From Acidimicrobiia bacterium (GTDB lineage: Bacteria; Actinomycetota; Acidimicrobiia; Acidimicrobiales; Bin134), in the NCBI GenBank assembly GCA_022822905.1, contig JAJDYE010000029.1:124001-188000 (forward strand): 64,000 bases of DNA, read 5' to 3'. Both the position numbers and the translations under genes were made by a program. Below are positions 35,577 to 48,309 of this stretch, piece after piece; the stretch's first letter is position 1; each line of letters starts with the position of its first letter. The notes under the pieces are model-generated. The model did not search any database. It saw only the letters and a program-made list of their open reading frames with translations, and was not told the DNA's origin.

Positions 35577-36491
35577 TCACGAGGTTGCGACCGGGGCGGC
35601 AAATTCCTCGTCGGAGGAGGCGAACTCCTTCAGCGCCTTTTCGATGTCGCTGCGGTACTTGAGCAGGATGTTCACCGTCTCGGCCGCGGTGTCGGCGTCG
35701 ATGTGCTCCACTCCTAGCAATACCAGGGTGCGGGCCCAATCCAGGGTCTCCGACACCGACGGGGCCTTTTTCAACTCGATCTGGCGTACCGAACGCACGA
35801 TGCGGGCCACCTGGTCGGCCAGGCTCTCGCCCACACCGGGCACCTTGGCCAGCACGATCTCCTTCTCCCGGTCGAGATCGGGATAGTCGATGTGCAGAAA
35901 CAGGCACCGCCGCTTGAGGGCCTCCGACAGCTCCCGGGTGTTGTTAGAGGTGAGGAACACCAGTGGGATCTGGCTGGCGGCCACCGTGCCTAACTCGGGG
36001 ATGGACACCTGGTAGTCGGACAGGATCTCCAGCAGCAACGCCTCGGTCTCGATCTCCACTCGGTCGACCTCGTCGATGAGCAGCACAACCGGCTCGGCGG
36101 CGCGGATGGCCTCCAGCAGCGGTCGGGTGAGCAGAAACTCCTCGGAGAACAGATCGTCCTCGATCTGCTGCCACATGCCCTCGCCCTCGGGATCCTCTCC
36201 CTGGCGCTCGGCCTGGATGCGCAGAAGCTGCTTCTTGTAGTTCCACTCATACAGAGCCTTGGACTCGTCGAGACCCTCGTAGCACTGGAGGCGGATGAGC
36301 CGGGCGCCAGTGGCCTCGGCCACGCTCTTGGCCAACTGGGTCTTACCAGTGCCGGCTGGACCCTCCACCAGCACCGGCTTCTGCAAGCGCTCGGCCAGAT
36401 AAACCACCCCGGCGATGCCCTCATCGGCCAGATACTGCACATCGCTCAGGCCCTTGCGCACTGAGTCGACGTCAGCGAAGGAGAAACTCAT
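35577..36491 (-). CDS. MoxR-family AAA+ ATPase (CoxD-like)
   Basis: VEGPAGTGKTQLAKSVAEATG, LLIDEVDRVEIETEALLLEILSDYQVSIPE. Confidence 0.9.
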   Translation of the reverse strand: MSFSFADVDSVRKGLSDVQYLADEGIAGVVYLAERLQKPVLVEGPAGTGKTQLAKSVAEATGARLIRLQCYEGLDESKALYEWNYKKQLLRIQAERQGEDPEGEGMWQQIEDDLFSEEFLLTRPLLEAIRAAEPVVLLIDEVDRVEIETEALLLEILSDYQVSIPELGTVAASQIPLVFLTSNNTRELSEALKRRCLFLHIDYPDLDREKEIVLAKVPGVGESLADQVARIVRSVRQIELKKAPSVSETLDWARTLVLLGVEHIDADTAAETVNILLKYRSDIEKALKEFASSDEEFAAPVATS

Positions 36492-36516
36492 GGCTGAAGG
36501 CTACGTCTCGCTCGAT

Positions 36517-36550
36517 CTAGCCCCGAAATCAGTAAGGGCCTAGCCCCGAA
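36517..36550. repeat. 23-bp-period duplication (CTAGCCCCGAA x2) containing the proA stop codon
   Basis: Copies at 36517-36527 and 36540-36550. Confidence 0.8.
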
Positions 36551-37796
36551 TTTGGCCCTCGCCCCGGACCACATACTTGGTGGTGGTGAGCTGGCGCAGC
36601 CCCATCGGGCCCCGAGCGTGCAGCTTCTGGGTGCTGATGCCGATCTCCGCGCCGAAGCCGAACTCTTCGCCGTCCACAAACCGGGTGGAGGCGTTGACCA
36701 GCACCGCGGCGGCGTCCACCTCGGTGCAGAACCGGTCGGCAGCGTCGAGATCGGCGGTGATGATGGCCTCGCTGTGACCGCTGCCGGTGTCGTTCACGTG
36801 GGCGATGGCCTCGTCCAAGCTGTCCACCACCTTCACCGACAGCTTCAGGTCCAAGAACTCAGTGAAGTAATCCGCCTCGGTGGCCTCGCCGATGCGATCC
36901 GGCCCCAAAATGGCCCGGGCCGCCTCGTCGCCTACCAACTCGACACCAGCCAGGTCGTCGGCCAGCGGGGGGAGCAGCTCGGCGGCAATCGACTGGTGTA
37001 TCACCAAGGACTCGGCCGCGTTGCACACCGAGGGGCGCTGGGTCTTGGCGTTGACCACGATGCGACGAGCCATGTCCAAGTCGGCCGAGGCGTCCACGTA
37101 CACGTGGCAGTTGCCGTCGCCGTCGATCACATAGGGCACGGTGGCGTTTTCCAGAATGGAGGCGATCAGTCCGGGACCGCCTCGGGGGATGAGGCAGTCG
37201 ATGCTGTCCCGCAGCTGCATGAACTCGGCCGCCGCGGAATGGCTGATATCGCTTACCAGAACCAGGGCATCGCTGGGCAACCCGGCCTTCTCGTACGCGT
37301 CCCGCATCACTCCGGCGATGGCCAGATTGGAGCCCAGAGCGCTGGACGATCCCCTTAAGAAGGCGGCATTGCCCGACTTGAGGCACAGACCAGCGGCATC
37401 GCTGGTCACGTTGGGGCGGCTCTCATACACGATGGCCACCACGCCCAGCGGCACTCGCACCTGGCTGATTCGCAGGCCGGAGGGCACTACCCAGCCGCCC
37501 ACGATCTCCCCCACCGGGTCGGCGAGGCCAGCGACCTTACGCAAACCGCCAGCCATTCCCTCCAACCGGGAGTCTGTCAGCCGAAGCCGGTCCACCAGCG
37601 TGGCACTCATGCCCGACGCGGTGGCCGCCTCCACGTCGGCCTGGTTAGCCTCCAACAGATCGTCTCGGGCCTGCTCCAGCTGGTCGGCGGCCAACAGCAG
37701 GGCGTGGTTTTTGGTCTCGGTATCGGCAGTGGCCAAAACCCGGGCTGCGGCCTTGGCCCGGTCGGCCAACTCGGCCATGGGTATATCGGCGCTCAC
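36540..37796 (-). CDS. proA: Gamma-glutamyl-phosphate reductase
   Basis: GVVAIVYESRPNVTSDAAGLCLKSGNAAFLRG, NAKTQRPSVCNAAESLV, EIGISTQKLHARGPMGLRQLTT; GTG start. Confidence 0.95.
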   Translation of the reverse strand: MSADIPMAELADRAKAAARVLATADTETKNHALLLAADQLEQARDDLLEANQADVEAATASGMSATLVDRLRLTDSRLEGMAGGLRKVAGLADPVGEIVGGWVVPSGLRISQVRVPLGVVAIVYESRPNVTSDAAGLCLKSGNAAFLRGSSSALGSNLAIAGVMRDAYEKAGLPSDALVLVSDISHSAAAEFMQLRDSIDCLIPRGGPGLIASILENATVPYVIDGDGNCHVYVDASADLDMARRIVVNAKTQRPSVCNAAESLVIHQSIAAELLPPLADDLAGVELVGDEAARAILGPDRIGEATEADYFTEFLDLKLSVKVVDSLDEAIAHVNDTGSGHSEAIITADLDAADRFCTEVDAAAVLVNASTRFVDGEEFGFGAEIGISTQKLHARGPMGLRQLTTTKYVVRGEGQIRG

Positions 37797-37889
37797 GGCG
37801 CGAGCGTACCCGACTGCACCCGTTGCTCCGGTAGCGTGTTTTGGCATTCCACCGGTTGAACAACGACTCAACGGCCCGATCGACGCTCC

Positions 37890-38033
37890 GCGGTCTGGCG
37901 GCAAAGGGGCGATCCAGAGACAAGACGATGGCTGACACATCTACCTCCGAGCGCCCCAGCGGCAAGGGAGCGAGGCCCGACCCGCCTGGTACCCACAACA
38001 CCGACGCCCCGCGCCCCAGCGGCAGGGGAGCGA
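37890..38033 (+). repeat. About 60-bp-period repeat (GCGCCCCAGCGGCARGGGAGCGA and a diverged upstream copy) at the murJ 5' end
   Basis: Copies near 37890, 37951 and 38011; the last two encode RPSGKGA / RPSGRGA. Confidence 0.7.
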
Positions 38034-39656
38034 TCCTGGTGGGTGCGGGGATTTTCGTGTCCCGCGTTTCGGGTATCGGCCGGGAGGTGGCGGTGGCCGC
38101 GTTCATCGGCGCAGGCCGCATCGGCGATGCCTACCGGGCCGCTTTGACCATTCCCCGCCTGCTGCAAAACCTGCTGGGCGAAGGGGTGCTGTCGGCCTCC
38201 TTCATCCCCATCTACTCGCAACTGGTGGAGCAGGGGCGGCGCAAGGACGCGGGGCGTCTGGGCGGAGCAGTGTTCGGGCTGTTGGCGGTGGTCACCGGGC
38301 TATTGGTGCTGGCCGGGTGGATGTTGGCCGAGCCGGTGGTGTCGCTGTTGTTGTGGCGGCTGTCCGACGACACCGCTGATCTAACCGTGGAGCTGGTGCG
38401 GGTGATGTTCGCCGGGATCGGGTTCATCGTGCTGGCGGCGTGGACCCTGGGGGTGCTGAGCGCCCACCGCCGGTTCTTCTTGTCCTTTGCCGCCCCGGTG
38501 ATCTGGAACGCCGCCCAGGTGGCGTTCATGGTGGGGGCTTGGCTGGTGTGGCACGACGTGGACCCCACCACCCGGGCCTCCGACGTGGCCAAGATGGCGG
38601 CTTGGGGGGTCGTGGTGGGCGGCGCCCTCCAATTCTTGGTGCAGGTACCGCTGGTGCTGCGGCTCGTCCCGTCGCTTCGGCTCAGCCTGAACTGGCGGCG
38701 CCCCGATGTGCGGACGGTGCTCAACCGGTTCGGGCCGGCGTTCATCGGCCGGGGGGTGGTGCAGGTGTCGGCCTACGTGGACTTGATCCTGGCCGGGCTG
38801 CTCGCCGGCGGGGCCATCGCCGCGTTGGGGTTCGCCCAGGTGATCTATTTTCTGCCCATCAGCCTGTTCGCAATGAGCGTGGCGGCCAGCGACCTGCCGG
38901 AGATGGCCCGAGAACAAGGCGACCCCGAAGCGCTGGTGCGACGGCTCCAAGCCGGCCTCGACCGGATCGGGTTCTACGTTCTGTACTCGGCGGTGGCGTT
39001 CATCACCCTGGGCGGGTTGATCGTGGGGGCGCTGCTGGAACGGGGGCAGTTCAACGGCGACCAGACCGTGCAGGTGTGGTGGATCCTGGCCGCTTACTCC
39101 TTGGGACTAGTGGCCTCGGCGTCGTCTCGCCTGCTTCAGAACGCCTGCTTCGCGGCAGGCGATGCCAAAGGCCCGGCCCGGGTGGCGGTTGTCCGGGTGG
39201 TGCTGGCCGCCGGGGTCGGGATTCTGCTCATGTTCGGCTTCGACTCTTACGCGGTGGTCAACGGCAGCGTGGAGCGGCTGGGCGACTTCCAGGTGCTGTC
39301 AGCGCTGTCGGATGCCGAGCGGGCCGAGGGCGCGGTGCGGCTGGGGGCGGTGGGGCTGGCCCTGGGCAGCACGGTGGCAGCATGGGTGGAGTACGGCATC
39401 CTGCGCCATCGGATCCGCTACCTGCTGCGCCGCCGCCAGCCGGTGCGGGGTCCGATGAGACGCCTGGCGGTTGCCGCTCTGTCGGCCGCGGTGCTGGGCG
39501 GAGTGCTGGCCTGGGGCTTTGAGCCCCTGCCACTGTTGGTGGCCGCGCCGGTGGCTTTGCTGGTAACTGGAGGGGTGTATGTAATCCTCGGGCGGGGCTC
39601 CGGGGTGGCCGCGGCTGAGGAAGCCGCCATCCTGATGGAGCAGGCCATGGCCCGCG

Positions 39657-42348
<2,692 letters not shown>

Positions 42349-42359
42349 CGTTCGCTCCT

Positions 42360-42665
42360 CTACGCCTTGATCGCCGTGATCTGAATGCGGGACTTGCGCT
42401 GGCGATGGCCCCACCGCCGACGCTGGTTGCTCTTGTTCTTGTAAGTGAAACCGTTGATCTTGCGGTCTTTGACCGAGTCCACCACTGTGACGGTGACCTT
42501 GGCCTTGCCGAGCTGATCAGGGGCGGCGGTCACCGAGTCGCCGTCCACCAACAACAGCGGGATCAGCTCGACCTCAGCCCCGGGTTCGCCCAGCAGCTCC
42601 ACATCGAGGATCTGGCCCTCTTCAACCTTGTACTGCTTTCCGCCGGTGCGGATGACGGCATACAC
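42360..42665 (-). CDS. rplU: 50S ribosomal protein L21
   Basis: [46 protein letters not shown]. Confidence 0.96.
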   Translation of the reverse strand: MYAVIRTGGKQYKVEEGQILDVELLGEPGAEVELIPLLLVDGDSVTAAPDQLGKAKVTVTVVDSVKDRKINGFTYKNKSNQRRRWGHRQRKSRIQITAIKA

Positions 42666-42675
42666 CTGTCCAAGG

Positions 42676-44337
42676 CTACCCGTCTCGACGGGTTCTTACT
42701 AGCTGTCGGTCGAGCTCCAGGCCCCGCCCCTCGCAGGTGGGGCAGACCGAAGAGCACGACTCCAGCAGGCCCTCGCCAATGCGCTTTCGGGTCATCTCCA
42801 CCAAGCCCAATTCGGAGATGTCCAGCACCTGGGTGCGGGTCTTGTCCCAAGCCAGGGACTCCCGGAATACCTTCATGAGCTCTTCGCGGTTGCCCCGCTT
42901 CTCCATGTCCACGAAGTCGATCACGATGATCCCGCCGATGTCGCGCAACCGAAGCTGCCGGGGGATCTCCTGAGCCGCCTCCAGGTTGTTGCGGAACACG
43001 GTCTCCTCCAGGTTGGAGTCGCCGACGTTCTTGCCGGTGTTCACGTCGATGACGGTGAGCGCTTCAGTGCTCTCGATGATCAGCGATCCGCCACCCGGGA
43101 GCCACACCTTCTTGTCCAGAGCCTTGACGAACTGCTCGTGTACGTGATGGCGCTCCAACAAGCTGAGATGCTCGCTCTCGGCGTCGTAGTACTCGAGCCG
43201 CTCCACCAGTTCGGGGGCCACGCTGGACACGTAGTCGTGTACCTCGTCGAACAGGCGGCGATCATCGATGTGGACCGACCGGAAGTCCTGATTGAACTCC
43301 TCCCGGATGACCCGAACCGCCATCTCGGGCTCCCGGTAGAGCAGACCGGGCACCTTCGCCTTCTTGGTCAGGGCCTCGATCTCCTCCCATTGCGACACCA
43401 GCCGCTTCACGTCGCGCTCCAGTTCCTCAGCGGTGATCTTCTCGGCGGCGGTGCGCACGATGATCCCGTGCTCTTCCGGCTTGCACCGGTCGAGCACCTT
43501 TCGCAGCCGCTTGCGCTCCTTGTCAGTAAGCCGCTTGGAGATGCCGTAGGTCTTGGAGTTGGGCACCAGCACCACGAACCGGCCCGGCAGCGACACCTCC
43601 TGGGTCAGCCGGGCCCCCTTGTGGGCGATGGGGTTCTTGGTGACCTGGCACATGATGGTCTGGCGGGCCTCCAAGAGGTTCTCGATTCGGGGCGAACCGT
43701 TCGAGGTCTCCACATCGTCGGGGTCGAACACCACATCGCCCCGGTACAGCACCGCATTCTTGGGAGTGCCGATGTCCACGAAGGCGGCCTCCATGCCGGG
43801 CAGCACGTTTTGGACCCGACCCAGGTAGATGTTGCCGTGGATCTCCCCGACGTCGTCGGCCGGACGGGACACGTAGTGCTCAATAAGCGCACGGCCCTCC
43901 AACACTGCGATCTGGGTGACTTCCGGGCGGACTTGGACCAGCATCATGTAGCGGCCCACCGGCCGGCCCTTGCGACGGCGGCCCCGTCGGCGTTCCAGAG
44001 TCTTCTCGTCCAGCTCTACCGGACCGTCCGATACCCGGTGCTCCACCGGCTGCACCGGACGGCTGCCTCCTCCGCGGCCCCGCCCGCCTCGACGGCGACG
44101 GCGCTTGCGACCTGATCCGGAACCGCTCCCGCCGGAGCCTGAGCCTGAACCTGAGCCCCCGCCGGAGCCTGAGCCCGAGCGCGATCCATTCCCGCTCGGC
44201 GCGGGTCGGGAATCGCCAATCTTGGGACGGCTGTCAGAAGGCGGTGGAGCGGGGCGAGTATCGCCGATCTTCGGCTTACCGCCAGAAGAAGCAGGCGCGG
44301 GGCGAGTATCGCCGATCTTTGGGCGACTTTCGGTCAT
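42676..44337 (-). CDS. Rne/Rng family ribonuclease E/G with repetitive N-terminal extension
   Basis: GNIYLGRVQNVLPGMEAAFVDIGTPKNAVLY, STEALTVIDVNTGKNVG, IDFVDMEKRGNREELMK, CPTCEGRG. Confidence 0.93.
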   Translation of the reverse strand: MTESRPKIGDTRPAPASSGGKPKIGDTRPAPPPSDSRPKIGDSRPAPSGNGSRSGSGSGGGSGSGSGSGGSGSGSGRKRRRRRGGRGRGGGSRPVQPVEHRVSDGPVELDEKTLERRRGRRRKGRPVGRYMMLVQVRPEVTQIAVLEGRALIEHYVSRPADDVGEIHGNIYLGRVQNVLPGMEAAFVDIGTPKNAVLYRGDVVFDPDDVETSNGSPRIENLLEARQTIMCQVTKNPIAHKGARLTQEVSLPGRFVVLVPNSKTYGISKRLTDKERKRLRKVLDRCKPEEHGIIVRTAAEKITAEELERDVKRLVSQWEEIEALTKKAKVPGLLYREPEMAVRVIREEFNQDFRSVHIDDRRLFDEVHDYVSSVAPELVERLEYYDAESEHLSLLERHHVHEQFVKALDKKVWLPGGGSLIIESTEALTVIDVNTGKNVGDSNLEETVFRNNLEAAQEIPRQLRLRDIGGIIVIDFVDMEKRGNREELMKVFRESLAWDKTRTQVLDISELGLVEMTRKRIGEGLLESCSSVCPTCEGRGLELDRQLVRTRRDG

Positions 44338-44352
44338 CTCTGTAGTCCTTTC

Positions 44353-45084
44353 TCATTGCACACCAACCGGGGTGTGCTGAGCAGGGGCTGCGCCGACCAT
44401 TAGCGGCTCCAAGCGGGCGCCATCCTGCTCAATCCATTGACGAGTGCGCTGAATCAGCACCGGGCGGTACTGCGGTTCAAAAACAGTCAAGAGCTCCGAC
44501 GGTCGAGCTGCCCGCGGTTGGGTGCCCAGAGTGGCCAAAAGGCGAACCCCCCGACTCGTCGATTCACCGACCTCCAATGCCCGTATCTGAGGGGCGAGGT
44601 CGTCGGTGATCTGCTGTCCCTTGCGTTCTCGCGTAATCACTATCGTAGCCGCACCGCGCACCCGATCTACCCATTCGGCGAGATCGTCGGCGGTCACGTC
44701 GATCAGCTCGATGTCCCAATCGCAGATGGTCACCGCCTGCTGCAACGACATCGCGCCGGGCAATAGCACCGATCCCCCAGTGGCGGCGATCCCGTCCGGC
44801 AACACGCTGACCAGGGCATCCAGCACGTCTGGCACCGCGACATCGGCGCACTTGAAGTCGACGTCCAGATACTCGGCCTCCGACTCATAGCCGGTGGCCA
44901 ACGCCAGTCCGAAGTGCAGCTTGGCCCGGGGCGAGAATCCCTCGGTCTGAGCCACCGGCAGCCCAGTTCGCCGCAGTGAGCGCTCCCAGATCCTGGCCAC
45001 ATCCCGATGGCTGGTGAACCGGATACGCCCCGCTTTGCTGTACCGCAGCCTAATCCGGGTGCGGGGTGCTTGATTCGGGTTCAC
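44353..45084 (-). CDS. TIGR03936/DUF2344 radical SAM-linked protein
   Basis: RIRLRYSKAGRIRFTSHRDVARIWERSLRRTGLPVAQTEGFSPRAKLHFGLALATGYESEAEYLDV; GTGA overlap with partner. Confidence 0.9.
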   Translation of the reverse strand: MNPNQAPRTRIRLRYSKAGRIRFTSHRDVARIWERSLRRTGLPVAQTEGFSPRAKLHFGLALATGYESEAEYLDVDFKCADVAVPDVLDALVSVLPDGIAATGGSVLLPGAMSLQQAVTICDWDIELIDVTADDLAEWVDRVRGAATIVITRERKGQQITDDLAPQIRALEVGESTSRGVRLLATLGTQPRAARPSELLTVFEPQYRPVLIQRTRQWIEQDGARLEPLMVGAAPAQHTPVGVQ

Positions 45085-47030
45085 GATGAGGCCCTTTCGC
45101 CAACGCCGGAAAGCTGCACCTCCACCGCCCGGGGGGGCTGGTAGCCAGTGGGAACTTGACCAGTGCCCTGGCTGCCCCCGGCCGGCGGCACCGCAGAGGC
45201 CACGATGTGCTCGATGCTGTAGCCGGTGCAGGCCCCGCAGTCGTAGCACGGGGTCCACCGGCAGTCCTCCAGGCCCACCTCGTTGAGGGCATCCCGCCAG
45301 TCCTGCCACAAGAAATCCTTGTGCAAGCCCGCCGATATGTGATCCCAGGGCAGAACCTCGTCCTCTGTGCGGTGCCTATGCACATACCAGTCCACCGACA
45401 GGCCGTGTCGGTCCATGGCCTGCGTCCAGCGGTCGTAGTCGAAGTGCTCAGACCATTCCTGGAACGTGCCCCCCTGTCGCCACACCTCCTCGATAACCCG
45501 CCCGATGCGGCGGTCGCCTCGGCTGGCGATGCCCTCCACCAGGCTGGCCTTGGGATCGTGCCACTTCATCTGCACACCCCGGTTCCGCTTGATGTCGTCG
45601 CGCAGCAAGAAGATCTTGCGTTGCAGCTCGGACACCGTGTTCTGGCCGAACCACTGGAAGGGGGTGAACGGCTTGGGCACGAACCCGCCCAGCGACACCG
45701 TTACCGAGGGGTTCTTGGTGTGGGCCCGGCCCAGCTCAACGCAGTTGCGGGCCAGCTCTCCGATGGCCAGAGTGTCCACGTCGGTCTCGGTGGGAAGCCC
45801 GGTGAGGAAGTAGAGCTTCATGCGCCGCCACCCCTGGGAGAAGGCCGATTCCACTGCTCCGTAGAGATCCCGCTCGTCGATGAGCTTGTTGATCACTTGG
45901 CGCATCCGCCACGACCCGGCTTCGGGAGCGAAGGTCAGGCCAGTGCGCCGGGCCCGCTGGATCTGGGCAGCCAGCCCCACGGTGAAGGCATCCACCCGCA
46001 GACTGGGCAGCGACACCGACACCTCGCCGGCACCGCAGTCCATGGTGGCGGACACCACCTCGGTGATCCCGCTGAAATCGGCGGTGGACAGCGAGGTGAG
46101 CGCCACCTCGTCATAGCCGGAGCGAGCCAGACCGTCGGCCACCATGGTGCGGACCTGCTCGGCGGGCCGCTCCCGCACCGGACGGGTGATCATCCCCGCC
46201 TGGCAGAACCGGCATCCCCGGGTGCAGCCTCGGAACACCTCCACGTTGAGCCGATCGTGAACCACCTCGGTGAGCGGTACCAGTTGCCGCTTGGGGTAGG
46301 GCCAGGCGGCCAGATCGGCCACGGTGCGCTTCTCCACCACCGCGGGCACATCGGCGAACCGAGGGGTGATCGAAACCAGTGCGGGGCCGTCGTAAACCAC
46401 GTCGTAGAGCGATGGCACGTATACGCCCTCCACCGCGGCCAAAGCCCGCAGCACCGACTGGCGCGACCTCTTGCCCGCCCGCTTCCAGTCGCTGATCGCG
46501 GCGTTGATCTCGGAGACCACCTCCTCGCCATCGCCCAGCACGAAGAAGTCGACGAAGTCGGCTAGCGGCTCGGGGTTGTAGGTGCAGTGCCCCCCCGCGC
46601 CGATCAGCAGATCGCCATCGGCCCGCTGTTCGGCTCGCACCGGGATCCCGGCCAGGTCGATGCAGTTGAGCAGGTTGGTGTACACCAACTCGGCCGACAG
46701 GTTGAACGCCAGCACGTCGAAATCTCCGGCCCGACGATGGGTGTCCACCGAGAACAGCGGCAGGCCCGCCGCCCGCATCTCGGCCTCCATGTCCACCCAG
46801 GGGGCGTAGGCCCGCTCAGCCACCGCATCGTCCCGTTCGTTGAGGATCTCGTAGAGAATCTGGAGGCCCTGATTGGGCAGTCCTATCTCATAGGTGTCGG
46901 GATAGGCCAGAAGCCAGGCCACCTTGGACGGATGGTGCTCCGGTTCCACCATGCCGCCTTCGCCGCCGATGTAGCGCGCCGGCTTCGACACTTCGGGCAG
47001 CACTAGCTCCAATTCAGGCCAAATGGACAT
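45081..47030 (-). CDS. TIGR03960 family B12-binding-domain radical SAM protein
   Basis: VEVFRGCTRGCRFCQAGMITRPVRERPAEQV (CxxxCxxC), LTFAPEAGSWRMRQVINK. Confidence 0.92.
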   Translation of the reverse strand: MSIWPELELVLPEVSKPARYIGGEGGMVEPEHHPSKVAWLLAYPDTYEIGLPNQGLQILYEILNERDDAVAERAYAPWVDMEAEMRAAGLPLFSVDTHRRAGDFDVLAFNLSAELVYTNLLNCIDLAGIPVRAEQRADGDLLIGAGGHCTYNPEPLADFVDFFVLGDGEEVVSEINAAISDWKRAGKRSRQSVLRALAAVEGVYVPSLYDVVYDGPALVSITPRFADVPAVVEKRTVADLAAWPYPKRQLVPLTEVVHDRLNVEVFRGCTRGCRFCQAGMITRPVRERPAEQVRTMVADGLARSGYDEVALTSLSTADFSGITEVVSATMDCGAGEVSVSLPSLRVDAFTVGLAAQIQRARRTGLTFAPEAGSWRMRQVINKLIDERDLYGAVESAFSQGWRRMKLYFLTGLPTETDVDTLAIGELARNCVELGRAHTKNPSVTVSLGGFVPKPFTPFQWFGQNTVSELQRKIFLLRDDIKRNRGVQMKWHDPKASLVEGIASRGDRRIGRVIEEVWRQGGTFQEWSEHFDYDRWTQAMDRHGLSVDWYVHRHRTEDEVLPWDHISAGLHKDFLWQDWRDALNEVGLEDCRWTPCYDCGACTGYSIEHIVASAVPPAGGSQGTGQVPTGYQPPRAVEVQLSGVGERASS

Positions 47031-47044
47031 CAGTACCAATCTAC

Positions 47045-47166
47045 CGCCGGCCCCCTGCCTACCAGAACCAGTTCAGACGAATCGCCACATAGCCACCAGG
47101 CCAGACCACCTCAGGTAAACCGCCGCATGGCCACCAGACCAGATCACCTTAGGTAAACCGCCGCAT
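47045..47166 (-). repeat. 38-bp-period tandem repeat (about 3 units) re-copying the rodA 3' end
   Basis: Minus strand: ATGCGGCGGTTTACCTAA (47166-47149), ATGCGGCGGTTTACCTGA (47128-47111), ATGTGGCGATTCGTCTGA (47090-47073). Confidence 0.9.
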
Positions 47167-48309
47167 GCGGACGTTTAGCACCAAGCCGAGGCCAATGAGG
47201 GTGGCAATGGCTGAAGAACCCCCGTAAGACACCAAAGGCAGCGGAATTCCGGTGATGGGGGTGATGCCCAGGGTCATGCCCACCGCCTCGAACATCTGGA
47301 ACAGGATCATGGCGAAGATCCCCGAGCAGATTAGCGCTCCGAACCGGTCTTTGGCCAGCCTGGCGGCCTGGAGTATCCGCAGCAGCAAGATGGCATAGAG
47401 CCCCAAGGTGGTGGCCGAGCCGACAAACCCGAACTCCTCGCCGATCACGGTGAATATGAAGTCGGTGTGCTGCTGGGGCACCAATCCGCTGAGCGTCTGG
47501 GAGCCCTCGCCGTAGCCCTTGCCGCTCACCCCGCCGTTGCCGATGGCGATCTGGGCCTGGCGCTGCTGGAAGCCGGCCTCGGTGATGCCGGTGGTGGGAT
47601 CGACGAAGGTTCGGAGCCGGTTGGTCTGATATTCCTCCAACATGTTGGAGTTCACCATCAGGGTCACCACCGTGACGACGATCAGGGCAATGCCGAGCAC
47701 CTGGCGAAAGCGGATGCCGCCGATCAGCAGCAACACGAACCCAATGAACACGTAGATGAGCGCGGTGCCCACATCGGGCTGGAGCAGAACCAAGAGTCCG
47801 GGCCAAGCCACGATGCCCACGGCAAAAAACACCCGAGGCACGGTCATGTGGTCCTCGTATCGGGACAAGAAGGCCGCCACCGCAACGATCACGGCGAGCT
47901 TCTGGAACTCGGAGGGCTGAAGCTGGAAGTCGCCGAACCGGTACCAAGATCGAGCGCCGTTAACCTCCTCGCCCAGAGGGCTCAACACCACGATCAGAGC
48001 CAAGAGCCCTGCCACATAGATGGCCATCGCGAACTTGGACAGCTCCTGGTAGGGGAACCAGGCCGCGAACACCATGAACAACGCGCCAGCCACCGCAAAC
48101 AGCGTCTGGCGCTCCAAGAAGAAGGAGTCGAAGTTCTCTGGATCTCGGCCCCGGGTAGTGCTGTAGATGGCCGCGATCCCGATCGCGGCCAGCCCGGCCG
48201 CGGCCAGAACCAGGAGCACATCGATATGCATCCACGGTGCGTACGGACTGCTCCGGGGGTTCATCTCCCGTTCCCGCGGGCGGCGTTCCTCCAAGGAGAT
48301 AACTGCCAT
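47149..48309 (-). CDS. rodA: Rod shape-determining protein RodA (SEDS glycosyltransferase)
   Basis: GARSWYRFGDFQLQPSEFQKLAVIVAVAAFLSR, LLQPDVGTALIYVFIGFVLL, GIPLPLVSYGGSSAIATLIGLGLVLNV. Confidence 0.94.
   Translation of the reverse strand: MAVISLEERRPREREMNPRSSPYAPWMHIDVLLVLAAAGLAAIGIAAIYSTTRGRDPENFDSFFLERQTLFAVAGALFMVFAAWFPYQELSKFAMAIYVAGLLALIVVLSPLGEEVNGARSWYRFGDFQLQPSEFQKLAVIVAVAAFLSRYEDHMTVPRVFFAVGIVAWPGLLVLLQPDVGTALIYVFIGFVLLLIGGIRFRQVLGIALIVVTVVTLMVNSNMLEEYQTNRLRTFVDPTTGITEAGFQQRQAQIAIGNGGVSGKGYGEGSQTLSGLVPQQHTDFIFTVIGEEFGFVGSATTLGLYAILLLRILQAARLAKDRFGALICSGIFAMILFQMFEAVGMTLGITPITGIPLPLVSYGGSSAIATLIGLGLVLNVRMRRFT

Noticed and set aside
45156-46565. 469-aa plus-strand ORF antisense to the TIGR03960 radical SAM gene
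   Set aside because: Shadow ORF typical of GC-rich third-position bias.
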